The position numbers and the translations under genes are program-made. From Lutraria lutraria (lineage: Eukaryota; Mollusca; Bivalvia; Venerida; Mactridae), in assembly GCA_964023205.1 (NCBI GenBank), contig OZ026837.1:7420088-7484087 (forward strand): a stretch of 64,000 bases of DNA, given 5' to 3'. The notes under the pieces were generated by a model. It saw only the letters and a program-made list of their open reading frames with translations. It had not been told where the DNA came from and ran no database searches. Shown here piece by piece: positions 36,873 through 46,824 of the stretch; the first letter of the stretch is position 1; the number at the start of each line of letters is the position of its first letter.

Positions 36873-37632
36873 CAGGGTGTTTCATAATATCTGTCCCCAT
36901 TTTATGCTACTGTAATTTTAATATGACTTGTTTCTTAGATAATTGAGTTTAAGAGTTATATCACAGACAGAATAAAGTTTTGTTTGGTATATAATACATG
37001 TATATTCCCTTTATGCTTTTATTACATTACGCATTTTTCAAAAAGTACACTTTACAGCACATGCTCCAAATGACGTGCGTTCTGGGCAATGACGACGTCA
37101 AGTCTGTGTTGATCACTGCGACGCACTTGTCTCTCTTACTTATCAGCATAATGGCTTCTCAATGTAAAAATCAGATTTCTCAGACCCCAAATATCTGCGT
37201 TTTTTTTTTTTTTTTTTTTTAATTTGTGCATTCAGGTGGAAATGTGCCTCTTACGAGAACCAAATGTTATCTACAATAAGCATATTTGCAATCACCCAAT
37301 TAGCAAATGACACTCTACTTGCAATGTCCGTTAGTTTATAATGCTGCATGATAGAAATTGTATAAGGCTTCAGATTTAAACATTCTGTAGACACTTGTAC
37401 AGCTTACAGAGTTATTGATGTCACCTAATACTTTACATACAGACTTCTGCGCAGTTTCTTCGATGGTTGTCTTCACCTGTTTAATATTCTTAAAAATTCT
37501 CACAGATTTTGGTCGACCTAAGTTTCTGTGTCTTCCGTCTTCTATAGACCCTGTGTCTTGAAACCTGTGTACAATTCTTTGAATTTGTTTCTTGCTCGTC
37601 TTCCCCAACTCAGGATATTTCTTTTCTGTTGT
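36873..37632 (-). mobile_element. Mariner-like element, truncated and internally deleted
   Basis: The left end CAGGGTGTTTCATAATATCT (36873) follows a TA. The right TIR is missing. Minus-strand transposase remnants are present at both ends of the element, with the catalytic middle deleted. A T run lies at 37201-37220. It interrupts LINE-B, whose C-terminal reading resumes after about 37632. Confidence 0.65.
37040..37632 (-). pseudogene. Mariner-like transposase remnant
   Basis: The N-terminal part (37336-37620) has the paired helix-turn-helix: GKTSKKQIQRIVHRFQDTGS, a GRPKSVR linker, and a second HTH with INNSVSCTSVYRMFKSEALY, as in IS630/mariner transposases. The extreme C terminus is recognisable near 37065-37140 (RLDVVIAQNARHLEHVL then stop), matching the '…GGHIEHLL' end of Tc1/mariner proteins. 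The DDD/DDE core between them is gone. It would bind the TIRs but could not cut. Confidence 0.65.
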
Positions 37633-38392
37633 TAAACAAAGACTTAGTGGTAATTTTATTCAGAATTGGCATGCTAGATTAAATGATTCTAGTAGGGCGT
37701 TGTTTTATAGGAATTTGTCAGTTTTTTAGATTACAACCATACAATTTTAATTTAGATTTGGTCTATCAAAACTTAGAATGTCTTCCCATAGGTTACATAT
37801 TGAATCCTGTAGATGGAACCATCCAAGATCTACACATATTAGTGAAAGAACATGTAGCATATGTCATTTATTAGAAGATGAATTTCATTTTATCCTCGAA
37901 TGTGAATTATATTCAGATATTAGAGTAATCTATATTCTGTTATACTATTGTAGAAATCCTAGTATGGTTAAATTGATTGAGGTATTTAATACGGAAAATA
38001 AAAAAAAGATAACTAACTTAAGCATTTACATTCAAAAGGCTTTTGAAATAAGAAACAATTTTCATTTTTCATAAGTTTCATTCATTACTCATTAGTTTGA
38101 GCTTATTTTGATCTTAGTTATTTCAGTGCCTCAATTGATAATGTAATTTGATTAAAATTGTTACAATACATGCAATAAAGTGTATAATTATATATTTGTA
38201 AATGTTGATATTACACTTGTACTTTACGTTTATTGTATGCATTTATGCATTGTATATACATACATTGTTTTCATGCTTTTCTTTTGTACTTGTTGACATG
38301 TCAATTATTGTAAATATGTGACCGCATGGGTCTATGACCTTCCGGTTTTGATTTAAAATAAAAACTGTCTATATAAAAAAACTGTCTATATG
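37633..38392 (+). pseudogene. LINE-B ORF2 C terminus and 3' UTR
   Basis: Reading with several frame changes: NFIQNWHARLNDSS, then LHIESCRWNHPRSTHISERT and CSICHLLEDEFHFILECELY, the CSLC...EH..L.C motif at the end of CR1/L2 ORF2 proteins, up to 38074. The 3' UTR follows, with AATAAA near 38357 and two copies of 'aaactgtctatat'. Confidence 0.75.
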
Positions 38393-38905
38393 AGTCTTAC
38401 AAGAACCAGACACTGATGCTTTCTTTTGTTCTGAAGAGATTATTATTGAGCAGAAAAAAGAGTACAATAAATCTGCTAAGAAAAATACAGTTAGCACCCT
38501 GGTATCAGGCAAAAAGATTACCAACCTAATTATTGAAGCAGAAATTGTTAAAATGCCAAAATTGCCACACAAAAAGTTAAATCTAGCAAACCTGTGAAGT
38601 CGGTAAAAAAATCTCTACCCCCAAAAAAGGTAGCTAAACCACAAGCTTTACCAGAACCAGTTGCAGGTCTGTCACATATTAATTTGGCAAATTCTAGTGC
38701 TTCTGATAAGAGTTCTGATGATGATGATGATGATACTGAAACGTGTTGTGTCTTTGGTCTGTTTCAGCCAGTACAGCTTCAGGACTGCTCATCTGTTATT
38801 TTTACAAAGTGGGCACAATGTGATATGAGAAGCTGCAAACATTGGACACATTTGAAATTTTGTTGTGCCCAGAATGTTATCAGGCTTGAAAAAATAAGTT
38901 GTTAA
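38393..38905 (+). pseudogene. Pogo/Tigger-like transposase C terminus (3' part of split gene)
   Basis: Reads EPDTDAFFCSEEIIIEQKKE and NTVSTLVSGKKITN, the C-terminal region of this transposase group. After a frameshift near 38590 there is a lysine-rich and poly-aspartate linker (38700-38735). It ends with a PHD-like cysteine/histidine finger (CCVFGLFQPVQLQDC, then TKWAQCDMRSCKHWTHLKFC). The same order follows the DDE core of related transposases. It begins exactly where LINE-B ends, so the gene was probably one unit with 26136-26530. Confidence 0.7.
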
Positions 38906-38909
38906 TCTT

Positions 38910-39119
38910 ATTGGTATTTGTTTATAACATACTTTGTTCAAGTATTTGCCATTTATTTTCAATGTTGAAGAATGATTTTGAACGTACCATATGAACTGAA
39001 CTGTAAATTTGCAAGCAGTTCGAGATTACGTCATCAAAATACAAAATGGCCAAAATTGTTTGTGTATTGTGTTGTATTTATATTGACGATTTTCGGGAAT
39101 TGTTATTTATATTGTGCTG
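38910..39119 (+). other. Short AT-rich spacer
   Basis: Nothing recognised between the transposase end and the TTAA MITE. Confidence 0.4.
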
Positions 39120-39628
39120 TTAAAGGGGCATGCCCTGGAACTGAAGCGTCTCAAATAGCAATCAAATTGGTATCATTTTATTGCCTAAATCAATTAATGA
39201 AAGCCCTGTAAAATGTTTACAAAACATCCCGCTAGTTTACTCAAAATACACATTTCAAGATTTACCAAACCTGCCGATTTCGGCCTCAGAAATTATTCGT
39301 CATTTTCACAACTCGACCCTTTCGGTATGTGTCAAAACCGAAAATATCGCGGAAAAAATGTCAAGAAACTGAAATGGTAAGTATTTCTCATGTTATGTTC
39401 ACTTGAAAGGCAGCGCACATGCTCAGTTAAAACTCTCAGACGTATCGGAAATATCGTTGTCGTCAATAAAAGGCTGTAAGCCTTTTATTCAAACCGACAT
39501 ACAAATACAGACGCGCGCGTTATAGGGTCATTTTTGAGCGGACATTCTTCTTTGACTATTAGGTAATAATTGATTTTACAAGTGACAAACGCATTTTTGC
39601 ACAGCAGTTCCTGGGCATGCCCCTTTAA
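39120..39628. mobile_element. 509-bp TTAA-flanked MITE
   Basis: TTAA then AGGGGCATGCCC at the left, and the exact inverse GGGCATGCCCCT then TTAA at the right, with inverted inner 'ggaactg'. A perfect 11-bp hairpin (AATAAAAGGCT) lies near 39465-39490. The TTAA duplication suggests a piggyBac-type mobiliser. No transposase. Confidence 0.8.
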
Positions 39629-40239
39629 ACTTTTCAGAGGTGAGTATAATTGACTTCTGAATAATCGGCCTTCGGTTTTATATTACATAGTTTCGTCAAA
39701 ACATAAAAACAAACTCAAAACTAAAGTCGAGTGCTTAGCAGTTCGAGAACTGGTATGTCGACGCTAATACATGTATGATAATGTGTTTGTGCACAATTGA
39801 TAATACAAGATATTTGTACAGTATTTAGACATGAATTATATATCAAGACGATGTTTGGGTTATTTTTACAATAATAAACATAAAGTTCAGTTATTTAAGC
39901 TAACACCCGATGTATTGGTATGCTGGAAAAATATTGTGATATTTATGTTGTCTATAGCAGGTATTGCAGTATACCGATAAACCGATAAAACCTCCCAGCT
40001 CTACTATTAATTAAGAATTTCCTGTCAAACATTAAGTTTACAGTCTGTCTTGTTGTTATAATTTATTAACTTTGACCAAAATATAAACATCAAAGAAAAA
40101 CTTGACTATATGTATTTAAAATATACCGGTAGTCAAATAAAAGTTCATTTATAACTGTGAAAGTTTAATACTGATTTTCACTTTATATCTTTATTGCTCA
40201 CTTTTTTGTTACATATAGTTTATTCTTTACATTTTGCAG

Positions 40240-40452
40240 ACGTCTCCTATATACATATATATATCAAAGCTCTATGAAATGGTGAATTACAGACAAGATT
40301 CATTTGACTGCATGGTGGATGACTTTGGGCCTCCAGTAAAACATTCATTATTTGGAAATGAAGCTGTGGGACAGTACTATGTTGGTGATGTTGAAAAAAT
40401 TACAGAATTAATGTCTATCCATACAACAAGGGACAATCTCTGTCTACAATAA
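40240..40452 (+). CDS. Candidate terminal coding exon, unknown protein
   Basis: A pyrimidine-rich acceptor ending tttgcag at 40239 is followed by 70 codons open to TAA at 40450. The sequence is balanced and protein-like (DSFDCMVDDFGPPVKHSLFG, then EAVGQYYVGDVEKITELM). AATAAA overlaps the stop codon, as in a compact last exon. No family is recognised. Upstream exons were not identified; the region to its left is mobile-element sequence. It could also be an exon fragment carried in by a transposon. Confidence 0.5.
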   Translation, partial: TSPIYIYISKLYEMVNYRQDSFDCMVDDFGPPVKHSLFGNEAVGQYYVGDVEKITELMSIHTTRDNLCLQ

Positions 40453-40944
40453 AAACATGACAAAAAAGAGGTAGAGTTGTTCACTATCATTTCTATTATA
40501 TCTTCAAGAAAGAGGTAGGTTCACTTAATAGGGCCTAAAATGGCCCTGTGTCAGATTTCCTAGATATTTTGACAGTACAATATATTTGATGTTTCTTCGT
40601 CAAAACCATGATTAAAATTGTTATGAAATGAGTATTGTTGCTATAGCAACAAAACAAATTCCTTTATCAAAATTTGAAAAAAAAAAAATTTCTTTTTCAT
40701 TGCCTCGATGTTCTTTTTTATGAAGTGCATATGATAATGTTTGCTGACTAAAGTGATACGATATTTTTATTTCATAGTTGCTATGGAAACGTGGAAGTCA
40801 GGTGAGTGGACATACAAATGTAATATAGGGGTATTTCGTGTTTATATCGAAGATATACAAATTATTTTCTCAAAATCTATATATAGCAGAAAAAATAACA
40901 TACTTCTAACAAAAATGTGTGAAGATGTCATTTCCCCTGCGAAA

Positions 40945-41192
40945 AAGGTTCATGAAGTTCATGAATTAATTCATGAACTTCAAGAACTTCATGAATATGT
41001 TCATGAATTGTAAAAAAGTTCATGAATATCAAATACATATTCATGAATTAGAAATTCATGAACAATAAAGTTCATGAAGTTTGAGAATTTATTCGTGAAC
41101 ATGAAGCACTTCATGAACAAGTTCATGAATTGTAAAAAAGTTCATGAATATCAAATACATATTCATGAATTGTCAAAAACATTCATGAATAT
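40945..41192. repeat. Array of TTCATGAA palindromes, left
   Basis: Fourteen TTCATGAA octamers in 241 bp (40949-41189), separated by irregular 2-25 bp spacers. A block of about 126 bp containing 'gttcatgaatatcaaatac' occurs twice. It resembles, in inverse orientation, the array at 44634-44859, including the 'cccc-gcga-aa' lead-in. Confidence 0.85.
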
Positions 41193-41419
41193 CAAATTGA
41201 TATAGGCATACACTGGAAACACAATGGCAAGAAATCGTTATCTAAAATGACATCAGTCATTCTGCACCTGAAATATTTCACAACTTCTATTTTCTGATAT
41301 ATCAGAACAAACTGACTAATGGCATTACAAGGGATATACACAGGAAACAGTCTGGTAAGAAATCAAATTACTTAACAAGGGTTCCATAAGCCTAGATGTA
41401 AATTTTTATACCTTGGTGG

Positions 41420-41560
41420 TACCAATTAATGTTGATCCCAGTGCCATAATTTGAACAAACTTAGTATAGGTCCACTAGACAATGCTACAAACAAAATGTC
41501 CAAGCACTAGGCGTTGTATTTTCTAACCAGATTAAAAAAAAAATTCTAGAAAATACAGAT
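41420..41560 (-). repeat. Helentron-like core monomer
   Basis: 'tgccataatttgaacaaactt' and 'gtccactagacaatgctaca' are those of the array at 62.2-62.8 kb. One monomer only. Confidence 0.6.
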
Positions 41561-41735
41561 GTTTATTTCGTAATGAGGTACGAAAATGCTTGAGAACGAT
41601 TTCGCCACTGACAAATTATTTTATACTGACCTGTTTTGAAACATTCTGGGAATAAATATGACTTGCTTTCATGTTTGTTCAATGTTAACCCGATTTAGGT
41701 AGCCTAATTGAATATTAATGTACATGCTGGAGTGC

Positions 41736-41764
41736 TGACGTAATCAAACGTCTGGATGACGTAA
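41736..41764 (+). promoter_or_regulatory. Two CRE/ATF-like sites 21 bp apart
   Basis: TGACGTAA at 41736-41743 and at 41757-41764, both within a near-duplicate 'ctggatgacgtaatcacaaa'-type unit. TGACGTAA is a half-consensus of CREB/ATF/AP-1 factors. The spacing is two helical turns. A promoter for transcripts starting near 41.8 kb is possible, but no TATA box is evident. Confidence 0.35.
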
Positions 41765-42428
41765 TCACAAACATCTGGATGATACAGACTTAATTCAAGG
41801 ACAATATGGCACACGGAGAAGGTTGCGGGCAGTATTAGAATTTGTATATTCTTCTGCCAAGTGAAGATATTTTAGAATGGCACTGTGGAACTGAAGTGTA
41901 AAATTGTTTCTAAAAGTGAAGATTTCGTCTATTGATAAGAAATTGTGTTCCAGTGGTTTGAAAAGAAAAGACGAGCCGTGACCTGAACAGAATTCTGAGT
42001 GAGTCAGTTGTCCATTCTAAATAAATTTTAGCATTTGAATAAGGCTTTTGTTTGTCACTTATGTCAATATTTTCTTAATATCAATGCACAGATTGTATAA
42101 TTTTATCCCCACAACGCAATGATGCCAACTTGTTGAATTGCTTTAAAATCGCGAAAACATGTGACATTTATTTTCATACATGTCGCGTAATCTGTATTAA
42201 TTCGTTACATTTTTTTACTCTCATCTAATGAAATTACTATTTTAAATATTATGTCCCAGCTTGTGTGGAACATTGTAATACAGAAGAGTATTTTTTCTAA
42301 AAGCTAACATCAAAATTTACAAAATAGACTTAGCACTCGGACTACATTAGTCATTACTCAAGTATACTATAGGTATTATTTACCAGTCCAGTAGTGAAAA
42401 TTCACTTGAATACATTTGTCAATTTCAG

Positions 42429-42516
42429 CAGCAACATGGCCTTGGAACTGAATGGTTCAGCAGAGCTCTCTAAGATGAAAAAGTTTTCAAAGCCTAAAGA
42501 AACTATAGATAACACT
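42429..42516 (+). CDS. Candidate 5' coding exon with ATG
   Basis: An acceptor (gtcaatttcag) ends at 42428, followed by a good start context gcaacATGG at 42436. The frame MALELNGSAELSKMKKFSKP runs to a possible but weak donor (act|gtggta at 42517) or to TAG at 42529. Its phase at that donor agrees with the exon at 48641. The long intron and weak donor leave this open. Confidence 0.3.
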
Positions 42517-43079
42517 GTGGTAGTTTGTTAGAATGCTCTCCGATACTAGATGAAAGTGATTAAATGAGCACAAGAAGCACATGTGTACCTAACTTTCTGA
42601 CTTCTCACCATGGATGAAGTTTTTAAGTAAAACAGGAATGAGAAAAAATTCTGGTCTCCAGGCAAATAGGCTGCACTGGCTCTAGAAAAAATGAAACCTT
42701 GGAAAAAGCTAAATATTCAGCAAGTGTTACAGTATCCATCCTGAATTACTGACATAATATGGAAGTGTAATGCATGATGCCATCATGCGAGTATTAACAT
42801 TCTGGGAATATAGTTATAGTGTATTGCATGAATGTTGGAACTGATTTACATTTGCATTTCTTTTAAACCATTGATGAACTGCTAGTTTCAGTTTCAATAT
42901 AATTTCATTTGTCAATACTATGACCCTATTTGTATACATGTAGAATTTAGAATATGTTTTAAATAAGTTTTTTATGTCACAATTTTTATCATTAATATGG
43001 TAATTCTGAAATTTGTTTCTATCAATGAATATTATACTTAGCGCTAACATTCTGGAAGCTTCTTGTTATAATTAAATTA

Positions 43080-43440
43080 TGCCGCCTTTAAAAGAAAAGG
43101 GGGTATATTGTTTTGCACATGTCGGTTATAACTAGAGAACGATTTGGCCTTAGCTCTTTAGATTTGGTTGTGAGGTTGGTCATCACAGTTCACATGTAGA
43201 TAACCCAATAATGATTTTGAGGTCAGTACATCAAAGGTCAAGGCCACAGTGACCAGACCTTCAGTACAAAAACCTTGTCTGATCAATAACTATTTGGCCT
43301 AACCTCTTTTAGTTTTGGTTGGGTGGGTGGTCATCACATGTAGATGGCCCCTATTGATTTTTGAGTTAAATAGGCCAAGGCCTTGCTGTCCAGTTGACCA
43401 TTAGGAGCATCCATGTTTCAAACACTTCTTGTTAAAGTCT
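43080..43440 (+). repeat. Dispersed bivalve-type repeat with GGTCAAGGCCACAGTGACC motifs
   Basis: Starts with a hairpin-like 'gccgcctttaaaag...ggcggtata' region at 43081-43112, then two diverged units of 'gatcaataactatttggcct', 'ttggttg...ggtcatcaca' and 'aggtcaaggccacagtgacc'. It ends in 'cacttcttgtt', as helentron-like ends do. It is probably a non-autonomous rolling-circle-like element. Confidence 0.5.
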
Positions 43441-43445
43441 ATTTT

Positions 43446-43775
43446 TGTTCGCCCGCCTGGCTAGCTCAGTGGTTAGAGCATTTGTCTGATGATGAAAAGG
43501 TTGTGAGTTCGAACCCCAGGCAAGGCTCACACTGTCCGTGACAAATTTGACTGAAGATATTACATCCTATGCTAAATTGTCCTCCTGTGACCTCTAAATT
43601 ATGTGGGGTAGCTTGGCAGAAGCTTACGGATAGAATGTGGTTAGTACTGGTTAAGGCCTATTAATGAAGTCCAGGAAAGTTGGTTAGGATAACTGCCCGC
43701 TACGACATGACTGAAATATTGTTGAAAATGGCGTAAAACCCGATGAAACAAATAAACAAACTATTTTTTTCACAA
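43446..43775 (+). mobile_element. tRNA-derived SINE, full length
   Basis: The head forms a nearly complete tRNA-like sequence (gcctggctagctcagtggtt ... gttcgaaccccaggc) with good A and B boxes. The body has 'cctcctgtgacctctaaatt' and 'ggttaggataactgcccgc', and the tail 'ctgaaatattgttgaaaatg' then 'gcgtaaaaccc' and aaacaaat repeats. It shares tail type with the SINE at 22.2 kb. The tRNA-like part is a promoter, not a tRNA gene. Confidence 0.88.
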
Positions 43776-43844
43776 TAATTTTGTTTTTATGCTTTCATTA
43801 TGAAGACAATGTAGTTTTGAAGAATACAATATTATAAACTTAAT

Positions 43845-44175
43845 TATACCCCCACTAAAATAGTGGGGGCTAATTGTAGGAGTCACTTTAGTCTGTCTGT
43901 CCGAAATCGTGTCCATTCTGTAACTTCATTCATTGGAAGATTTTGTAATAACTTACCACAAATGTTAACCATCATTAGATGATGTGTCATACACAACTCC
44001 CATGGCTGTAGCTTCAATATCAAGGTCACGCTTGGAGATCGAAAGTCATAGTTTTGGTCTTTTGTTTGCTTGGTTATTGTATGGAAGATCTTCCTTATTG
44101 TCTTAGTATTCAGTTTTTTTGGGAGTGGTTGTGGATGGGCCCTTAAGCCCTTAGATGTGGAAAATTTATGCGCGA
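43845..44175 (-). repeat. Dispersed repeat with CCCCCACT hairpin head
   Basis: Inverted CCCCCACTA/TAGTGGGGG at 43849-43869 begins the repeat, followed by 'ttgtaggagtcactttagtctgtctgtcc' and minus-strand-oriented 'tcaaggtcacgcttgg'. It appears to be another head of the rolling-circle-like class. It has no coding content. Confidence 0.4.
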
Positions 44176-44633
44176 TCATTCAGTTTTGCTGAAAAATGCA
44201 TACTATTTTACAGCATCAGAAACACTGTTTTAATGGTTTACTACCAAGGGTAAAATTCAGTCAAATTTACAAACCGGCAAGCGTACTGTCAAGTCTGATG
44301 GATACACCAAAGCCAGGTTTGGACCATAAAACTCAAAAAACTGAAAAATGTGGTTAGCAAGAATTGCATCTATGGAAAGGAAACTTTTTTGAAATCTATG
44401 ATAAAGTCTCATATATTGTGTGAATTTATTTTGTTTATTTTAAAAGCTGATCAGTACAGTATATTTTATTTGTGATTGTGCATACTAGCTACAGAGGCAT
44501 GTTCCTCAAATCTCAAAGAGGATCAGTATTCAGTGAGGAAATTCACAAGTTTTTTCATCAATTACTTTAGGTTTGAAATTTAGATTTGACAAACTTTATA
44601 AATTTTTTGTTCATGCATCATTTCACAAAGTGA

Positions 44634-44862
44634 TTCATGAACCATTTCATGAATTTGTTCATGAACTTTTTGTTCATGAAGTGGCCATTTTTCCTTCATG
44701 AACTAATTCATGAATTTGTTCATGAACCAGTTCATGAATTTGTTCATGAATCAGTTCATGAATTTGTTCATGAACTTTTTGTTCATGAAATGGCCATTTT
44801 TCCTTCATGAACTAGTTCATGAATTCGTTCATGAACTAGTTCATGAATTTATTCATGAAGTT
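44634..44862. repeat. Array of TTCATGAA palindromes, right
   Basis: Seventeen TTCATGAA octamers in 226 bp, with a duplicated block 'aactttttgttcatgaa.tgg' then 'ccatttttccttcatgaac'. Spacers are mainly 4-6 bp (ttTG, CTAG, CCAG). It ends 'gttctcgccggggttacgtgac', whose inverse resembles the start of the 40.9 kb array. Confidence 0.85.
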
Positions 44863-45164
44863 CTCGCCGGGGTTACGTGACGCTAATGGTTTTTGTAATA
44901 TGATGTAATTAGTGTAACCCCTGCATAGTTCCATATCACAAATAATTTTATCAAATATCAAAAAATCGTAAAAAGGTCTCTGCATGTCATTCAAAATTAA
45001 CTGGCAATTAAATTTTCAACATCTAATTTCGCAATTACGCTAAAACATATGGTTTGAAACACTTTGATAGAATAATTCCATTCATTTGTGTTGTCAAATT
45101 TTAACTTTCGCCCATTGGCTTGGCATTTTTGTACAAAAAGTAATACAAATAAAATAGAAAAGGT

Positions 45165-45600
45165 TCAATAAAGAGCTCTACATTTTGTTTATGATGATTA
45201 CTTATGCACTTATGACAAATTACTGGACAAAGCTAATTAAATTACCATCCTTGCATACCAGAAGAATTAGAAACATGGCTTTAGAAACTTTAAAGAGCCT
45301 TAATAAATTAGCCCCACCTGTATTAAGCGACCTGCTATGCAAAATGGAATATTCTTATAATTTTAGATATTCCAATATTTTACAGATTCCACATATTAAG
45401 ACAAACATAGTTTGGTAAGAACAGCTTCAGATATGCTGCTCCGGTCCTACGGAACTTGCTGCCGGACAAGTTCAGGCAGACAGTAAGTTTCAACCATTTC
45501 AGGAAGATGGTCTCCTTCTGGAATGGTCGGGACTGCGCTTGTGCTGCATGTAAAACTTAGCAGTGAGTCCTGAAGGGCAGGTGTAAGCCTTTTTTGTATT
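45165..45600 (+). pseudogene. LINE ORF2 C-terminal fragment
   Basis: Reads LHTRRIRNMALETLKSLNKL, APPVLSDLL, NFRYSNILQIP and, after a frameshift near 45415, YGKNSFRYAAPVLRNLLPDK and MVSFWNGRDCACAACK. This is the C-terminal domain found after the RT in L2/Rex-like LINEs of aquatic invertebrates (…SFRYAAPxxWNxLP…F…CxxCxC). The RT itself is missing, so it is a 5'-truncated copy. Confidence 0.7.
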
Positions 45601-45839
45601 TTTACATAAATGGCTCCTTCAGATGCTTAATTCAATTTATATGTATTTTGTATCCCGGTACAACCTATTTTCGACCACGCGTGTAAGCTTGTTTTGGCCA
45701 ATAATAAACAAGGGAAAAGATGCTCGAAAATCATTCTTGCATAATTTATTGTTGCTAATGTTAAACATTACACGTCGTAAGGTTATATTAAAAAAAACTA
45801 GATCAAACTTTAGATAATGTAGGATACCCGCTTGGCCCC

Positions 45840-46000
45840 TTTCCCACACTGTTTGATCCTATATCAAACAGTGTTGGATCTATTTGATTTCTGAGTATAA
45901 AAGGCACTGCAGACTCCAAATTCATCACTCTTCAGCTTTGATATTTTGAGACACCCTTGAACTTTTTAGTGCATCTATTATGATCTAAAAATACAGGTGT
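45840..46000 (+). promoter_or_regulatory. Promoter-like region with TATA box and hairpin
   Basis: An 11-bp inverted repeat CACTGTTTGAT/ATCAAACAGTG (45847-45873) lies about 25 bp before TATAAAAGG (45896-45904), which is followed at about 30 bp by 'attcatcactcttcag', an initiator-like start with splice-like end. This layout resembles an LTR or a Pol II core promoter. No second LTR copy was found. Confidence 0.35.
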
Positions 46001-46096
46001 AAAAATTGTTGTATTTCTAGACCACAATGCGATAGTGTGATGACTTGATGTTGAGATCGTAATGTATACTCAAGTCTGATAAATCGTTGATGTTGA

Positions 46097-46325
46097 TTGA
46101 ACACAAAGTTCTATTTTCCTTTAATATTATTTATTCAGTCAGTAACAACAAATGTTTGTTCTAAATTCACACAAAGTTCAAAATTAATATGATATAACAC
46201 AAAGTAAATCGAAGTCCAAATATTTCAGTAAACACAAAGTTTAGTAAATGTCACATAGACTATCCAAAAAAAGTGTCACAAAGACAAATTGTATTTCTTG
46301 TCACAAAGACATAAAAATTTAAAAT
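46097..46325 (+). repeat. Short interspersed CACAAAG motif cluster
   Basis: ACACAAAGT or TCACAAAGA occurs six times at irregular 25-70 bp spacing. No clear unit length. Confidence 0.4.
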
Positions 46326-46738
46326 AAATATTAACTAATGTATACTATATTTCTATAATTTTCTATATTAATTTCTTTATCTAAACTACCCAAGTATTAT
46401 AAGGCCTTTCTGCAGAAGGTGTGGCTAAATTCATAATAAGCTTATTTCTAATAATTGATTATCTTTTTCAAATTTGAGACTTCCCCCAAAAAAATACATT
46501 TTCACAGTTATTTTACTAAACAAAAGATTGGCTTTAACATACAGGATTACTTAATTACTTACTAGATTATTAAAACATATAACAACATAAAAGACTTGGA
46601 CACCTGTAGTATCACTAGAAGGGATGTCTCAGTCAACTTAAGTGATAAAAAATCGCACAACCATTTAACTAAATAATGAAATGACATATGTTAAGTTCAA
46701 AGTAAACAAGTAATACTCAATTTCAACAAACCATAGCA

Positions 46739-46806
46739 AGTTCAAGTTTCAGAGTTTATTTGGCATAAACATAATTGGTTGTTGCCAATCCATGTTATTT
46801 CATGGT
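46739..46806 (-). mobile_element. 68-bp remnant of a CR1-type LINE 3' end
   Basis: The minus strand reads 'ccaaataaactctgaaacttgaact', the AATAAA and short-repeat end of a jockey-type LINE. It is flanked by a perfect 14-bp duplication AACAAACCATAGCA (46725-46738, 46807-46820). It is therefore a severely 5'-truncated, dead-on-arrival insertion. Confidence 0.85.
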
Positions 46807-46824
46807 AACAAACCATAGCACAAA

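Larger units (their letters stand above)
26590..38392 (+). mobile_element. LINE-B, CR1/L2-like, split by LINE-C and a mariner-like element
   Basis: The element's own sequence is 26590-29323, 35152-36872 and about 37632-38392. It has an L1-type ORF1, endonuclease, YADD reverse transcriptase and a 3' end with AATAAA and a short tandem 'aaactgtctatat' repeat. It lies between the two halves of the pogo-like transposase, so it probably inserted there. The 5' limit is approximate. It lacks a recognisable 2A motif, unlike LINE-A. Confidence 0.8.

Noticed and set aside
37201..37220. T run as a poly(A) tail of a further insertion
   Set aside because: It lies inside the mariner-like element with no target duplication and no LINE or SINE sequence next to it.
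39181..39372. 63-codon frame ending near a good donor (atggtaagt at 39374)
   Set aside because: It is entirely inside the TTAA-flanked MITE; the donor match is probably chance, although such elements can supply splice sites.
43446..43517. Stand-alone tRNA gene
   Set aside because: The tRNA-like head continues into a SINE body and tail shared with another copy at 22 kb.
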